Shown here: positions 52,295 through 60,583 of the stretch, piece by piece
How the letters are laid out: every line of letters begins with the position of its first letter
How positions within the stretch are numbered: the first letter of the stretch is position 1
DNA from: Arcanobacterium_A bovis
GTDB lineage: Bacteria > Actinomycetota > Actinomycetes > Actinomycetales > Actinomycetaceae
Reading direction: 5' to 3' (one strand)
Length of the DNA stretch: 64,000 bases
NCBI RefSeq assembly: GCF_042655305.1
Contig: NZ_JBHSLR010000009.1
Translations under genes and position numbers: made by a program
The notes under the pieces: generated by a model
The model's database searches: none
What the model saw: the letters and a program-made list of their open reading frames with translations, nothing else
What the model was told of the DNA's origin: nothing

Positions 52295-53877
52295 TGCACG
52301 CATTCACCGGTACCGCGCAGCTTTACCGAGCAGGAATGAGGTACGACCTCAAAAAGATTTTGCCGTGGGTGCTGCTCATTTCTTTACTCTCGGTCTCCTC
52401 AGTGCTCGCCTACGATGTGGCCTTTCCCGATCTTGCCGAACGGCAGAAAATGGCACTCGCCATGCAGTCGAACCCCTCGTTATCGATTATCTTCGGTCCG
52501 GCAAAAGACTTGCTTACGAGCGATGGCTTTAATGCCTGGCGCGCTGGTCAGCTCGGTTGTTTCTTCGCAGCTCTCATGGCGATCTTGCTCGTCACGCGAA
52601 ATACTCGCGCCCAGGAAGACTCGGGGCAAGGCGAACTGATTGCATCCGGCGTCGTCACCCGCACGGCGCGGCTTATCGCGCCGGTACTGATGGGCGTTAC
52701 CGCAGCTTGCCTGCTCGGAATCGTCTGCTTCTTGGGAACGTGGGCGTCCGGTGGCACTCCCATGGCGACGGCGGTAATCGCGGGAGGCTACACGGCGGCG
52801 GCACTGATGTTTACCGCCGTCAGCGCTCTCACCAGTCAACTTGGATCAAACGCGCGCATTGCCAATACGCTCGCGATTGGCTCTGCCGCATTTTTCTACG
52901 TGCTACGTGGCTACTTCGATTCAAGTGCGGCGGCGGAGTGGACGCTTTGGCTCACACCGTTCGGATGGATTGAAAGAACGAATCCTGCCATCAGCAACGA
53001 GTTTCTCCCCTTCGTAGCTTGTGGAGTATTTTTCGTCATCGTGCTGGCAATAGCCCTGATACTCGATGCGAACCGCGATTTCGGATTTGGATTCATTGCA
53101 CAACGGCCAGGCCGCGAGCGCGCTCCCCGCCTTGGAATTTTTGGCTTCGCCTGGAAAACTAACCGCGGCACGCTCCTGAGCTGGTGGTTCGCCTTTGCAT
53201 TCTTGGGCATAATGTTTGGCACGCTCTCCACTTCCATCGTTTCCGTGTTCAAAGACAACCCAGAACTGCTGAAAATGATGGCGGGTAAGGCCGCTGAATC
53301 GAACCTTATTTATGCTTTCATCAGCTCAATTTTGCAAACTATCGCAATCATGGCGGCCATTCTCGGCGCACAGCTCATGATGCGCTTTTACGGTGAGGAA
53401 ACGGGTCTGCGTGCCGAACCGCTGCTAGCAGGCCCGCTTTCGCGGTGGCGCTATCTGCTGAGCAGCGTAGTTTGGGTGTACTTCGGCACGGCAGTTGCAA
53501 TGGCAATTTCAGGGCTCGCAATCGGATTTGCCGCCACGTATGGTAGCGATACAGTTTCGGTGTTGCACGTATTTAAGCAGGCTATAGTTACGATTCCGCC
53601 AGTTTGGTTGCTCAGTGCGGTCGCGATTGTGACGGTTGGCGCGATTCCAAAGTTACGTGCGCTGAGCTGGATTGCGATTTTGGCGACCTTCAGCATCACC
53701 ATGCTCGGGCCGTCGTTCAAAGCTTCCGACGACGTTTTGCGCCTGAGTCCGCTCCATCACGTGCCAAATCTCGACGCCGCATCGCCACAATGGTCTGGCA
53801 TATATGTGCTCCTCGTGGCTACGACGCTGCTGACTGCCACCGCTTTTCTTGGATACCGACGCCGCAATATCGCCTGA
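52294..53877 (+). CDS. ABC-2 exporter permease, double-length (tetronasin-type)
   Basis: A 527-residue membrane protein with about twelve helices arranged as two six-helix halves. This is the plan of the fused permeases that pair with ATPases of the preceding type (exporters of polyketide antibiotics). TRNTRAQEDSGQGELIASG and RFYGEETGLRAEPLLAGPLSRWRYL are the conserved cytoplasmic motifs preceding helix 3 of each half. It overlaps the ATPase gene by one base. The next gene is a separate unit starting 166 bases later. Confidence 0.87.
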   Translation: MHAFTGTAQLYRAGMRYDLKKILPWVLLISLLSVSSVLAYDVAFPDLAERQKMALAMQSNPSLSIIFGPAKDLLTSDGFNAWRAGQLGCFFAALMAILLVTRNTRAQEDSGQGELIASGVVTRTARLIAPVLMGVTAACLLGIVCFLGTWASGGTPMATAVIAGGYTAAALMFTAVSALTSQLGSNARIANTLAIGSAAFFYVLRGYFDSSAAAEWTLWLTPFGWIERTNPAISNEFLPFVACGVFFVIVLAIALILDANRDFGFGFIAQRPGRERAPRLGIFGFAWKTNRGTLLSWWFAFAFLGIMFGTLSTSIVSVFKDNPELLKMMAGKAAESNLIYAFISSILQTIAIMAAILGAQLMMRFYGEETGLRAEPLLAGPLSRWRYLLSSVVWVYFGTAVAMAISGLAIGFAATYGSDTVSVLHVFKQAIVTIPPVWLLSAVAIVTVGAIPKLRALSWIAILATFSITMLGPSFKASDDVLRLSPLHHVPNLDAASPQWSGIYVLLVATTLLTATAFLGYRRRNIA

Positions 53878-54043
53878 AACGAATCTGACATCAACCGCGC
53901 TCTCGCAGGCAAATTTTTCGCTTTTCAGGCTAGAATAAAATTGTTAATAATCGGCGTCACTGAGCAAGTTGGGTTACCTAGCAAGTTGGCAAGGCACAGA
54001 TTCCCAGCACTTGCGCGTGTTTACCAAACAGACAGGATCTAGC

Positions 54044-54508
54044 ATGGGATTTTTTGATAACGCTACGCCCACCGGAGGCTTGCAGCCCATCAGTCGCGAG
54101 CGCATTAAGCAGATTCTCGATTCGCTTGAGTGGAACTACCAGGTGGACGACGACGGCGACGTGCTCGGCGGCTGGGAACACGGCTATTTCCTCTTTGGAA
54201 TCACGGGAAACAATGCCGAGGTGTTGATCGTGCGCGGCACTTGGTACGGCACATTGCCAGGAGCTAAGTTGGACGACGTCAACCAGTTTGTTATGAACTG
54301 GAACCGCGAAACCATCTGGCCAAAAGCCTATTCTTTCTACAACGAGGAAGAAGACGCCGTGCGCGTGAATTGCGAGCATTCGGTGGATTATGAATTCGGT
54401 TTGACCGACGATCAGCTCCGCCAGCATCTACTGTGTGCAGTAACCACTGGCTCGTCGCTGTTTGAAAAGCTTGCCGAAACCTTCCCCGAAGGAATGCCAA
54501 CCGAGTGA
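54044..54508 (+). CDS. YbjN domain protein
   Basis: A 154-residue soluble protein of the YbjN family. In the middle, WNYQVDDDGDVLGGWEHGYFLFGITG and VNQFVMNWNRETIWPKAYSFYNEE match the actinobacterial YbjN form, whose fold resembles type III secretion chaperones. I chose the ATG at 54044 (MGFFDNATP) with AGGA upstream. The stop overlaps the GTG of the HSP90-family gene by four bases (GTGA), so the two are coupled. With the TPR-like protein after that it forms a three-gene operon that looks like a chaperone module. Confidence 0.83.
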   Translation: MGFFDNATPTGGLQPISRERIKQILDSLEWNYQVDDDGDVLGGWEHGYFLFGITGNNAEVLIVRGTWYGTLPGAKLDDVNQFVMNWNRETIWPKAYSFYNEEEDAVRVNCEHSVDYEFGLTDDQLRQHLLCAVTTGSSLFEKLAETFPEGMPTE

Positions 54509-56493
54509 CTTCCGAAAGATTCAAAGTTGATCTTGGAGGCCTTGTTGAGCTGCTTTCCAAAAACCTCTACTCTGGCCCTCAAGTTTACGTGCGTGAGCTG
54601 CTCCAAAATGCAGTTGATGCAATCACGGCTCGGCGTGAAATCGAACCGGATGCACCGGCGTCGGTAAAAATCGAACCGTGGGAAGATGGCTCAGGCGTAA
54701 CGGTAACCGATACCGGAATCGGCTTAACCAAAGCTCAGACTGCCGAATTCCTCGCCACAATTGGGCGCACCTCCAAACGCGACGAGTTACTTGGCGCTGG
54801 GCGGGCGGAATTCCTCGGGCAATTCGGCATCGGCATGCTTGCGGCTTTCTTGATCGCCGACGAAATCGAGGTGATCTCGCGCTCTGCCCTGCCAGATTCC
54901 ACGCCAGTTCGTTGGCTTGGAAAAGCCGACGGCACATTCCAAGTTTTCGACGTGGACGGCGATATTCCCGTAGGTAGCCAGGTGCGGCTGCGCGCTCGGC
55001 CCGACACGCGCAACTGGGTTGCCGAAGAAACTGTGGTATCGCTCAGCCGAGATTATGGCTCTTTGTTGCCGTTTAACGTGCAGGTTCGCCTGCGGGTTGG
55101 CGCGGAGTTCAAATGGCAGCGCATCACGGCTGGTATGCTTCCGTGGCAGGAGACTTACGAGAGCGACGCACGGCGTAATCAGGCACTTCGCAGTTATGCC
55201 GAATCAGTGTTTGGCTTTACCCCGCTGGCAATGATTGATCTCAATGTGCCGCTGGCAGGCGTGAGCGGAGTGGCATTCGTACTTCCGCAAGCAGTGGCAC
55301 CAGGCTCGGGCCGACATCGCGTGTACGTAAAGAATATGCTGGTAGGTTCGCGGATTGACTCCATCCTGCCGGACTGGTCGTTCTTCGTGCGCGCCGTCGT
55401 CAATGCCGATGCGCTCGCGCCGACCGCCTCTCGCGAACAGCTACGCGACGACGAAATCCTCCTGCTCGTGCGCGAAGCGCTCGGCGATCAGATCATCAAC
55501 TGGATCACTGCCACCATTGATGGCGATTCCACGCAAAAGGCACAATTCATATCTACGCATCATCTTGCACTTCGGGCGATGGCTCTCCAAAGTGACGCGA
55601 TGCTTGAAGTGGTCACCAAAGCGGTGCCTTTTGAAACCACACAAGGAATGCTCACCCTTGAGCAAGTGCGAGAGATTTCGGCGAGCCCTGAGTCGGCAGA
55701 ATTTGCTGCTCATTCGCGGCGGAATGGGACTGAGGCAGGTGCGCTGCTCTATGCGGCAACTGTGGAATCCTATAAACGCATTGCGCCGGTGGCGCGAGCC
55801 GAAGGCTTGCTGGTAGTCAATGCCGGCTATGTGTACGACCTCGATCTCATATCTCGGCTGCAACAAAAACCGACGTGGCAGGTCAAAGAGCTGAGTCCGC
55901 GTGATGTGACGGCGGTGCTCGAACTAATTTCGCCAGATCGGATCGATGCCGTTGCTGCTGCACGCGAACGTGCTCAGGAGATTCTGGCGAGTCATGACTG
56001 CGCCGTTGACGTGCGCTCTTTCCAGCCCGACGACGTTCCAGCAATTCTCTTGCACGATGTAGACGCTGAGCGCCAGCGCAGTTTCGATGAGGAAGTAGAA
56101 GCCGCAGGTGATCTGTGGGACGGTCTGCTTGCCTCGTTCACTTTGGATGGTATCGACGACATAACCAGCGGCGATACTGCAGGCAACGGTAACGATGAAA
56201 GCGGTATTGGTGCTGGTTCTGGCGCTGGGATTGGCTCGGGTATGGGTGCTGGTAACGGCGCAGGCTTTTCGGCAAATGCAAAGCACTACACGCGCACCGT
56301 CGTCTTCAACGACGCGAACGCAACCGTGCGTCGTCTTTTCACCGAACCTCAACACGAAGCCTTCGCATCCGGCGTCTTTGCGCTGTACCTGACGGCGGTA
56401 ATGCAGTCGGGCGAGGGGCTGAATGGAATTGAAACCTCCCTGCTCAACGACTCGCTCAATATTTTGCTCGACTCGGCACTTAAAGAAAGATAA
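54505..56493 (+). CDS. HSP90-family ATPase chaperone
   Basis: A 662-residue protein with the GHKL ATP pocket of HSP90: ELLQNAVDA at 31-39 (Glu31 catalytic, Asn35 for Mg), DTGIGL near 69 and GQFGIGMLAAF near 105. The middle domain follows with a typical SREQLRDDE (HtpG: SREILQ) near 311. It is not a standard HtpG: the C-terminal dimerisation region is divergent, and residues about 555-590 are a Gly/Ala-rich low-complexity insert. Related actinobacterial proteins are annotated as HSP90 family. The GTG start overlaps the YbjN gene; the next gene follows after five bases. Confidence 0.9.
   Translation: MTSERFKVDLGGLVELLSKNLYSGPQVYVRELLQNAVDAITARREIEPDAPASVKIEPWEDGSGVTVTDTGIGLTKAQTAEFLATIGRTSKRDELLGAGRAEFLGQFGIGMLAAFLIADEIEVISRSALPDSTPVRWLGKADGTFQVFDVDGDIPVGSQVRLRARPDTRNWVAEETVVSLSRDYGSLLPFNVQVRLRVGAEFKWQRITAGMLPWQETYESDARRNQALRSYAESVFGFTPLAMIDLNVPLAGVSGVAFVLPQAVAPGSGRHRVYVKNMLVGSRIDSILPDWSFFVRAVVNADALAPTASREQLRDDEILLLVREALGDQIINWITATIDGDSTQKAQFISTHHLALRAMALQSDAMLEVVTKAVPFETTQGMLTLEQVREISASPESAEFAAHSRRNGTEAGALLYAATVESYKRIAPVARAEGLLVVNAGYVYDLDLISRLQQKPTWQVKELSPRDVTAVLELISPDRIDAVAAARERAQEILASHDCAVDVRSFQPDDVPAILLHDVDAERQRSFDEEVEAAGDLWDGLLASFTLDGIDDITSGDTAGNGNDESGIGAGSGAGIGSGMGAGNGAGFSANAKHYTRTVVFNDANATVRRLFTEPQHEAFASGVFALYLTAVMQSGEGLNGIETSLLNDSLNILLDSALKER
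56160..56280 (+). repeat. Gly/Ala-rich low-complexity insert in the HSP90-family gene
   Basis: The stretch repeats GGTGCTGGT-like words (about 56211 and 56247) and encodes alternating Gly-Ala/Gly-Ser/Gly-Ile. It lies between the middle and C-terminal regions and does not break the frame. Confidence 0.7.
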
Positions 56494-56498
56494 CGAAT

Positions 56499-58775
56499 AT
56501 GTGGACTGAGGAAGAAGCCGCACGGCGGCTGTGGCAAGTGCGTCAGCTCCCCTACGGTCTTGCCCGCACCACGGCAACTGAGTGGATTGTACGCACGCTG
56601 TCGACCGATGGACCGGAACAGAAGTTGCCGTGGGCATTGCTCGAGCTCGTGGAAGCATACACTTTCGGCCCGGCTTCACACCACGGTTTCGCGTCATTTT
56701 CACAGCTATTGCGGATGTGGGATGAGCACCCAGAATACTTTGATGAGCAGGATCAACAAAATCTGTTTTGGGAGTTTAAGTGGATCGCCGAGGCCTTGAC
56801 CTCCTATCCACAAATCTCGAAAGCGCAAGCACGGGCGATGCTCGACGATATGCGCAGGCGTTTTGCGCTGGCTGGTCATAGTAGCGTTGCCGTGGACAAG
56901 GCAGAATTTGGTTGGGCGAACCATATTGGCGACGACGCCGCAGCTGAGCGTTGGCGTAGCGCTTGGCTGGCACACGGTGAGGATCCGATGGATTGTGCTG
57001 CGTGCAGGTATGGCAGCTTGGTTGCCCATTTGGTGAATCGCGGCAAGTTCCGCGAGGCAATTGAGGTGGGCGTTCCTCAGAGCGTGGGTTGTAACCGCGA
57101 GCCGGCTACTACCATGCGTTACCGTGCGCTGGCGTTTTTGGAATTGGGCGACGGCGCGCAAGCCGCGCTACACCTGCTGCATGCGCAAGCTAATCGCGAT
57201 AATACGGTGTTGGATTGTTACGATGTTGGCCCTGAATTTGAAATTCTTGCCCGTGGTGGCGCGCTCGAGCGAGCACTGCGACTGCTGCGAGACCGTGGGC
57301 GGCCGGCATTTGCTGGGCAGATCGATCCTGGTACGCGCTTCGACTGGTTGATTTCTGTGATTAAGGGCTTGTCCGCCAATATGGATCAGGCTCAAACGCC
57401 AACCTCGATTCGTGAAGGCAAAACCGTTGGCGAGCTGCTCACATGGGCAATCGACCAAGCGACGCCACTTGCGCAGGCTTTTGATCGACGTGCAGAAAAC
57501 ACTCGTTTCACTGAGATTCTCGAGCGGGCGCAGACTGCTAAACAAGCCGCTAAACTGGACTTTTCTACTGAGCGGCTCGAACAGGCAGCTGCTGAGGCGG
57601 CGAAAGCAGCTGCAGGTGCAGAAACGAATGCTGCAGGTGCAGCGAGAGACGCGGCGGGCGCAGCGACGACAAAGACTGCTGGTTCAGATGTTGGTGCTGG
57701 TAGTGACGGCGTTGGTGCTGCTGGCGCTGCATCCACTGAAGCAGGTGTTAGTGGCGACACAACCGGCGTCGGTGCAGGTGTTGGCACAGCTGATGACGGT
57801 ACTGGTGACGGTGGCGGTGCTAGTGATACCGCAGGAACCGACTCGGGCAAAACGGCAAGCTCAACGGCTGGCACTGACGAAACTGCTACAGACAACGAAA
57901 ACGCCGATGCCGTCTACACCAAGGCCGACAGACTGGCTTCGCGCAAAGAGTACGACTTGGCAGCCAAAACCTACCTTCGCGCAGCTACGCTGCGCGAAGA
58001 AGCTGGGGATTTAGCCGGAGCCGGCATTGCTTATGCCGATTGCGCCCAGTGCAATACCTTGATTCAGGAGTTTTCCCAGGCGTGTGACTTATTTGACCGC
58101 GCATGGCCGCTGCTTTTGGTGGGAGATATTCCAAGCGCGGCGCTAATCGATATTCTTGCTGCTTGGTGTGCCTGTGCTGAGAAAATCAATGCTGTACATC
58201 AGCTCACGAGTGCAGCTGCTAATATCGAGAAGCGTCTCACCGAGCCAGACACTGCCGAGATGATTGGCGATTACGCCGAGCGCGCTAGCAAAGAATACGC
58301 CTGGAACAAGGCTCGACTCATTGATCTTAACGCCCGAATTTGTGCAGCTGTTGCAGCCGAAGCTGAACATGCTGGTAATGGCGCTGAACAGGAGATGAGC
58401 GAGGATCTCGCCCCAGTTGGTCAGCTTGGCGAGGTTGATGAGCACAGTATATTTGGGAAGTCGGGCAATTGCGCTCAGCACAAAGAAAACGACTTGCTTA
58501 ACCGAGCGATTGAGCTGGCACTTGCCGCAGCTAGAGCATTTTCCGAGGCAGGAGATACGAATTCTGCCGGATCGTCGCAAGCTTTGGCAGCACAACTGTG
58601 TACGTCAACTGATTCTCAGGCATCTCAACGTCATTACGAAGCAGCTCTAGAAACATTCACCAGTACTCGCAATTCCAAGGCTTTCGAAACCCTCATTGAT
58701 GAGTACGTGACGTACCTGCACTCTATCGGCCTAGACAACAAGGCTACCGAGCTGATGGCACGCCTATTTTCATAG
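56499..58775 (+). CDS. Large TPR-like helical protein, partner of the HSP90-family protein
   Basis: A 758-residue soluble protein. Residues 1-350 are helical, with repeat-like units (FREAIEVG, GDGAQAALHLLHAQA, GALERALRLLRDRGR) and a CAAC motif near 167. A low-complexity Ala/Gly/Thr/Asp linker of about 110 residues (360-470) separates them from a C-terminal helical half with TPR-type units (ADRLASRKEYDLAAKTYLRAATL, REEAGDLAGAGIAYADCAQ). I do not know a named family. TPR domains are the usual co-chaperone interface with HSP90 in eukaryotes, and the five-base spacing to the HSP90-family gene suggests a physical partnership; this is inference. Confidence 0.8.
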   Translation: MWTEEEAARRLWQVRQLPYGLARTTATEWIVRTLSTDGPEQKLPWALLELVEAYTFGPASHHGFASFSQLLRMWDEHPEYFDEQDQQNLFWEFKWIAEALTSYPQISKAQARAMLDDMRRRFALAGHSSVAVDKAEFGWANHIGDDAAAERWRSAWLAHGEDPMDCAACRYGSLVAHLVNRGKFREAIEVGVPQSVGCNREPATTMRYRALAFLELGDGAQAALHLLHAQANRDNTVLDCYDVGPEFEILARGGALERALRLLRDRGRPAFAGQIDPGTRFDWLISVIKGLSANMDQAQTPTSIREGKTVGELLTWAIDQATPLAQAFDRRAENTRFTEILERAQTAKQAAKLDFSTERLEQAAAEAAKAAAGAETNAAGAARDAAGAATTKTAGSDVGAGSDGVGAAGAASTEAGVSGDTTGVGAGVGTADDGTGDGGGASDTAGTDSGKTASSTAGTDETATDNENADAVYTKADRLASRKEYDLAAKTYLRAATLREEAGDLAGAGIAYADCAQCNTLIQEFSQACDLFDRAWPLLLVGDIPSAALIDILAAWCACAEKINAVHQLTSAAANIEKRLTEPDTAEMIGDYAERASKEYAWNKARLIDLNARICAAVAAEAEHAGNGAEQEMSEDLAPVGQLGEVDEHSIFGKSGNCAQHKENDLLNRAIELALAAARAFSEAGDTNSAGSSQALAAQLCTSTDSQASQRHYEAALETFTSTRNSKAFETLIDEYVTYLHSIGLDNKATELMARLFS
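57590..57900 (+). repeat. Low-complexity linker in the TPR-like gene
   Basis: About 100 codons of Ala, Gly, Thr, Asp and Ser, with recurrent GCAGGTGCAG and GTTGGTGCTGGT words. No domain is visible. Confidence 0.7.
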
Positions 58776-58805
58776 TTATGAGCCAGCGTGCCGCTAACCT
58801 TTGTC

Positions 58806-58872
58806 CTAACTTAGGCGCCGACTTATCTATCGCGCTTATATAGCGCGATACCCCAAAGATCGCCTAAGTTAC
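58806..58872. repeat. Inverted repeat element C (CTAACT-AGGCGA family)
   Basis: The ends CTAACTTAGGCG and CGCCTAAGTTAC are inverted copies (11 of 12). A perfect inner palindrome (TATCGCGCT, 5-base loop, AGCGCGATA; 58828-58850) is shared with element A. The left arm between them has diverged. It lies between the TPR-like gene and the next ABC transporter operon. Confidence 0.85.
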
Positions 58873-58988
58873 GGAAGTCCCCCGCTCCCGTCACCCACTT
58901 CTCCTCACTCGAGGCATGACATCTGTCATGCCCATATCCTTACACCTCACACTTCCAGCGATCTGCGCAGCCCCACCATAATTGGGGT

Positions 58989-59822
58989 ATGAGCATAAAA
59001 CTGACCAATGTGGTGAAAACTTTTGGTATCGGAGCAAAGGTAACAGCCGTTGCCGGCATCAATCTCAGTATTTTACCAGGCGAAGTGGTAGCACTCCTTG
59101 GTCCCAATGGCGCAGGTAAAACTACCACAATTGATATGATTCTCGGATTAACGAAGCCGAGCGAAGGACAAATCGAAGTCTTGGGCGCGAGCCCACGCAC
59201 CGCCGTCATCGAAGGAAAGATAAGCGCCCTGCTCCAAACGGGCGGCCTCCTGCGTGACATGCGCGTTGGCGAAACTGTGGATTATATCGCGGCCACGTAC
59301 AATAAGCCGACTCTCGGACGCGCGGCACTTGAGCGCGCCGGCATCTCCCACCTTGCCAATCGCAAGATTTCAAAGTGCTCCGGCGGCGAGCAACAGCGCC
59401 TCAAATTCGCTCTTGCTCTTCTTCCCAATCCCGAGCTGCTGATTCTCGACGAGCCAACTACCGGCATGGATGTGAGCGGGCGTCGAGATTTTTGGACCAC
59501 TATGCGCGAGGAAGCCACCGCAGGACGCACCGTCATTTTCGCCACCCATTATCTCGAAGAGGCACAAGATTTCGCTGATCGTATCGTATTGATGAACCGC
59601 GGCAAGATCGTTTCGGACGGTTCGGTGAGCGAAATACGCAATATCACTGGTCAGCGGCGCGTCAATTGGATTCAAGACGGCGAAAGCCACACAGCACTGA
59701 GTGCCGATTCAGATAATTTCGCGCGAGAGTTACTCGCAACCCCAGGCGTCCACAGCCTCGAAATCGCAACTCCTTCGCTCGACGACGCATTCGTTTCACT
59801 CACCTCGGAGAACGCCTTATGA
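58989..59822 (+). CDS. ABC exporter ATP-binding protein, linked to a two-component system
   Basis: ATPase subunit, 277 residues, with Walker A GPNGAGKTT, signature KCSGGEQQRL, Walker B LLILDEPTTGMDV and switch histidine in FATHYLEEA. It belongs to the DrrA-like/YhfQ-like group. The ATG at 58989 has no strong ribosome binding site (TTGGGGT). Its stop overlaps the permease start by four bases (ATGA). Permease, histidine kinase and response regulator follow in the same direction with very short gaps, so the four genes are one operon with built-in sensing, a plan common for lipid-stress or bacteriocin/peptide-stress exporters. Confidence 0.9.
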   Translation: MSIKLTNVVKTFGIGAKVTAVAGINLSILPGEVVALLGPNGAGKTTTIDMILGLTKPSEGQIEVLGASPRTAVIEGKISALLQTGGLLRDMRVGETVDYIAATYNKPTLGRAALERAGISHLANRKISKCSGGEQQRLKFALALLPNPELLILDEPTTGMDVSGRRDFWTTMREEATAGRTVIFATHYLEEAQDFADRIVLMNRGKIVSDGSVSEIRNITGQRRVNWIQDGESHTALSADSDNFARELLATPGVHSLEIATPSLDDAFVSLTSENAL

Positions 59823-60574
59823 AAATTCCAACCCTTATTTCCATCGATTTCAAACGCGCGCTACGCGATTCTGGCACTATCTTTGTGCTGGGAATTCCGC
59901 TGCTCATGTTTATTATTTTCGGAACTACTACGTCGTATGCGGAGTTTCCATTCGGCAACGGGAACGTCGCGATGATGACGATGATCAATATGGCTCTGTA
60001 CGGCGCTACGTCGGTGACCGTAGCACTAGCTTCCAACGCCGCGGTTGAGCGCATGCAGGGCTGGGGACGGCAGATCGCGCTCACTCCCCTGCGCGATTCG
60101 CAATATGTATTAGTAAAAGTAGTGGTAGCTGGCTTGTTTGCACTCCTGCCCATGCTCGCAATTTACCTCACTGGGTTTGTGACCACGTCCGAAGCTCCGG
60201 CGCGGGTGTGGGCGCTGAGCTTCGTGCTTATCCTCGCAGGTGCACTAGTGATGGCGTTGTACGGTCTGTTTTTCGGTCTGGCACTGAAATCGGACAGCGG
60301 CACTACAATTGCCACCGGCACGCTCGTGGTGCTGAGCTTTTTGGGCAATCTTTTCGTTCCACTTTCTGGCACGATGCTCACGATTTCCAAGTTCACGCCG
60401 CTGTATGGCTTTGGAGTTATCGCCCGTTGGCCGCTGGCCGAAGGTGCGAATGTGGGTATGGACGGAAATGCCGTACAAGAATCGCTTCAACTTGCCGTTG
60501 CCAACTTTGCGGTTTGGGCGCTCGTGCTGGCTGCGGCGTCACTCTGGGCATTCAAACGTTCACGCTCGCGTTAA
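59819..60574 (+). CDS. ABC-2 exporter permease
   Basis: A 251-residue membrane protein with six helices, including FVLGIPLLMFIIFG near the N-terminus and MALYGATSVTVALASNAAVERMQGWGRQIALTP, with the cytoplasmic amphipathic element typical of ABC2_membrane proteins (ERMQGWGRQ). It is coupled by a four-base overlap to the ATPase. The kinase gene begins nine bases after its stop. Confidence 0.88.
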   Translation: MKIPTLISIDFKRALRDSGTIFVLGIPLLMFIIFGTTTSYAEFPFGNGNVAMMTMINMALYGATSVTVALASNAAVERMQGWGRQIALTPLRDSQYVLVKVVVAGLFALLPMLAIYLTGFVTTSEAPARVWALSFVLILAGALVMALYGLFFGLALKSDSGTTIATGTLVVLSFLGNLFVPLSGTMLTISKFTPLYGFGVIARWPLAEGANVGMDGNAVQESLQLAVANFAVWALVLAAASLWAFKRSRSR

Positions 60575-60583
60575 TATGGAGTC

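Noticed and set aside
57392..57895. Minus-strand frame rich in Ala/Pro/Val/Ser opposite the TPR-like gene linker
   Set aside because: It only reflects the low-complexity GC-rich linker read backwards; no start signal.
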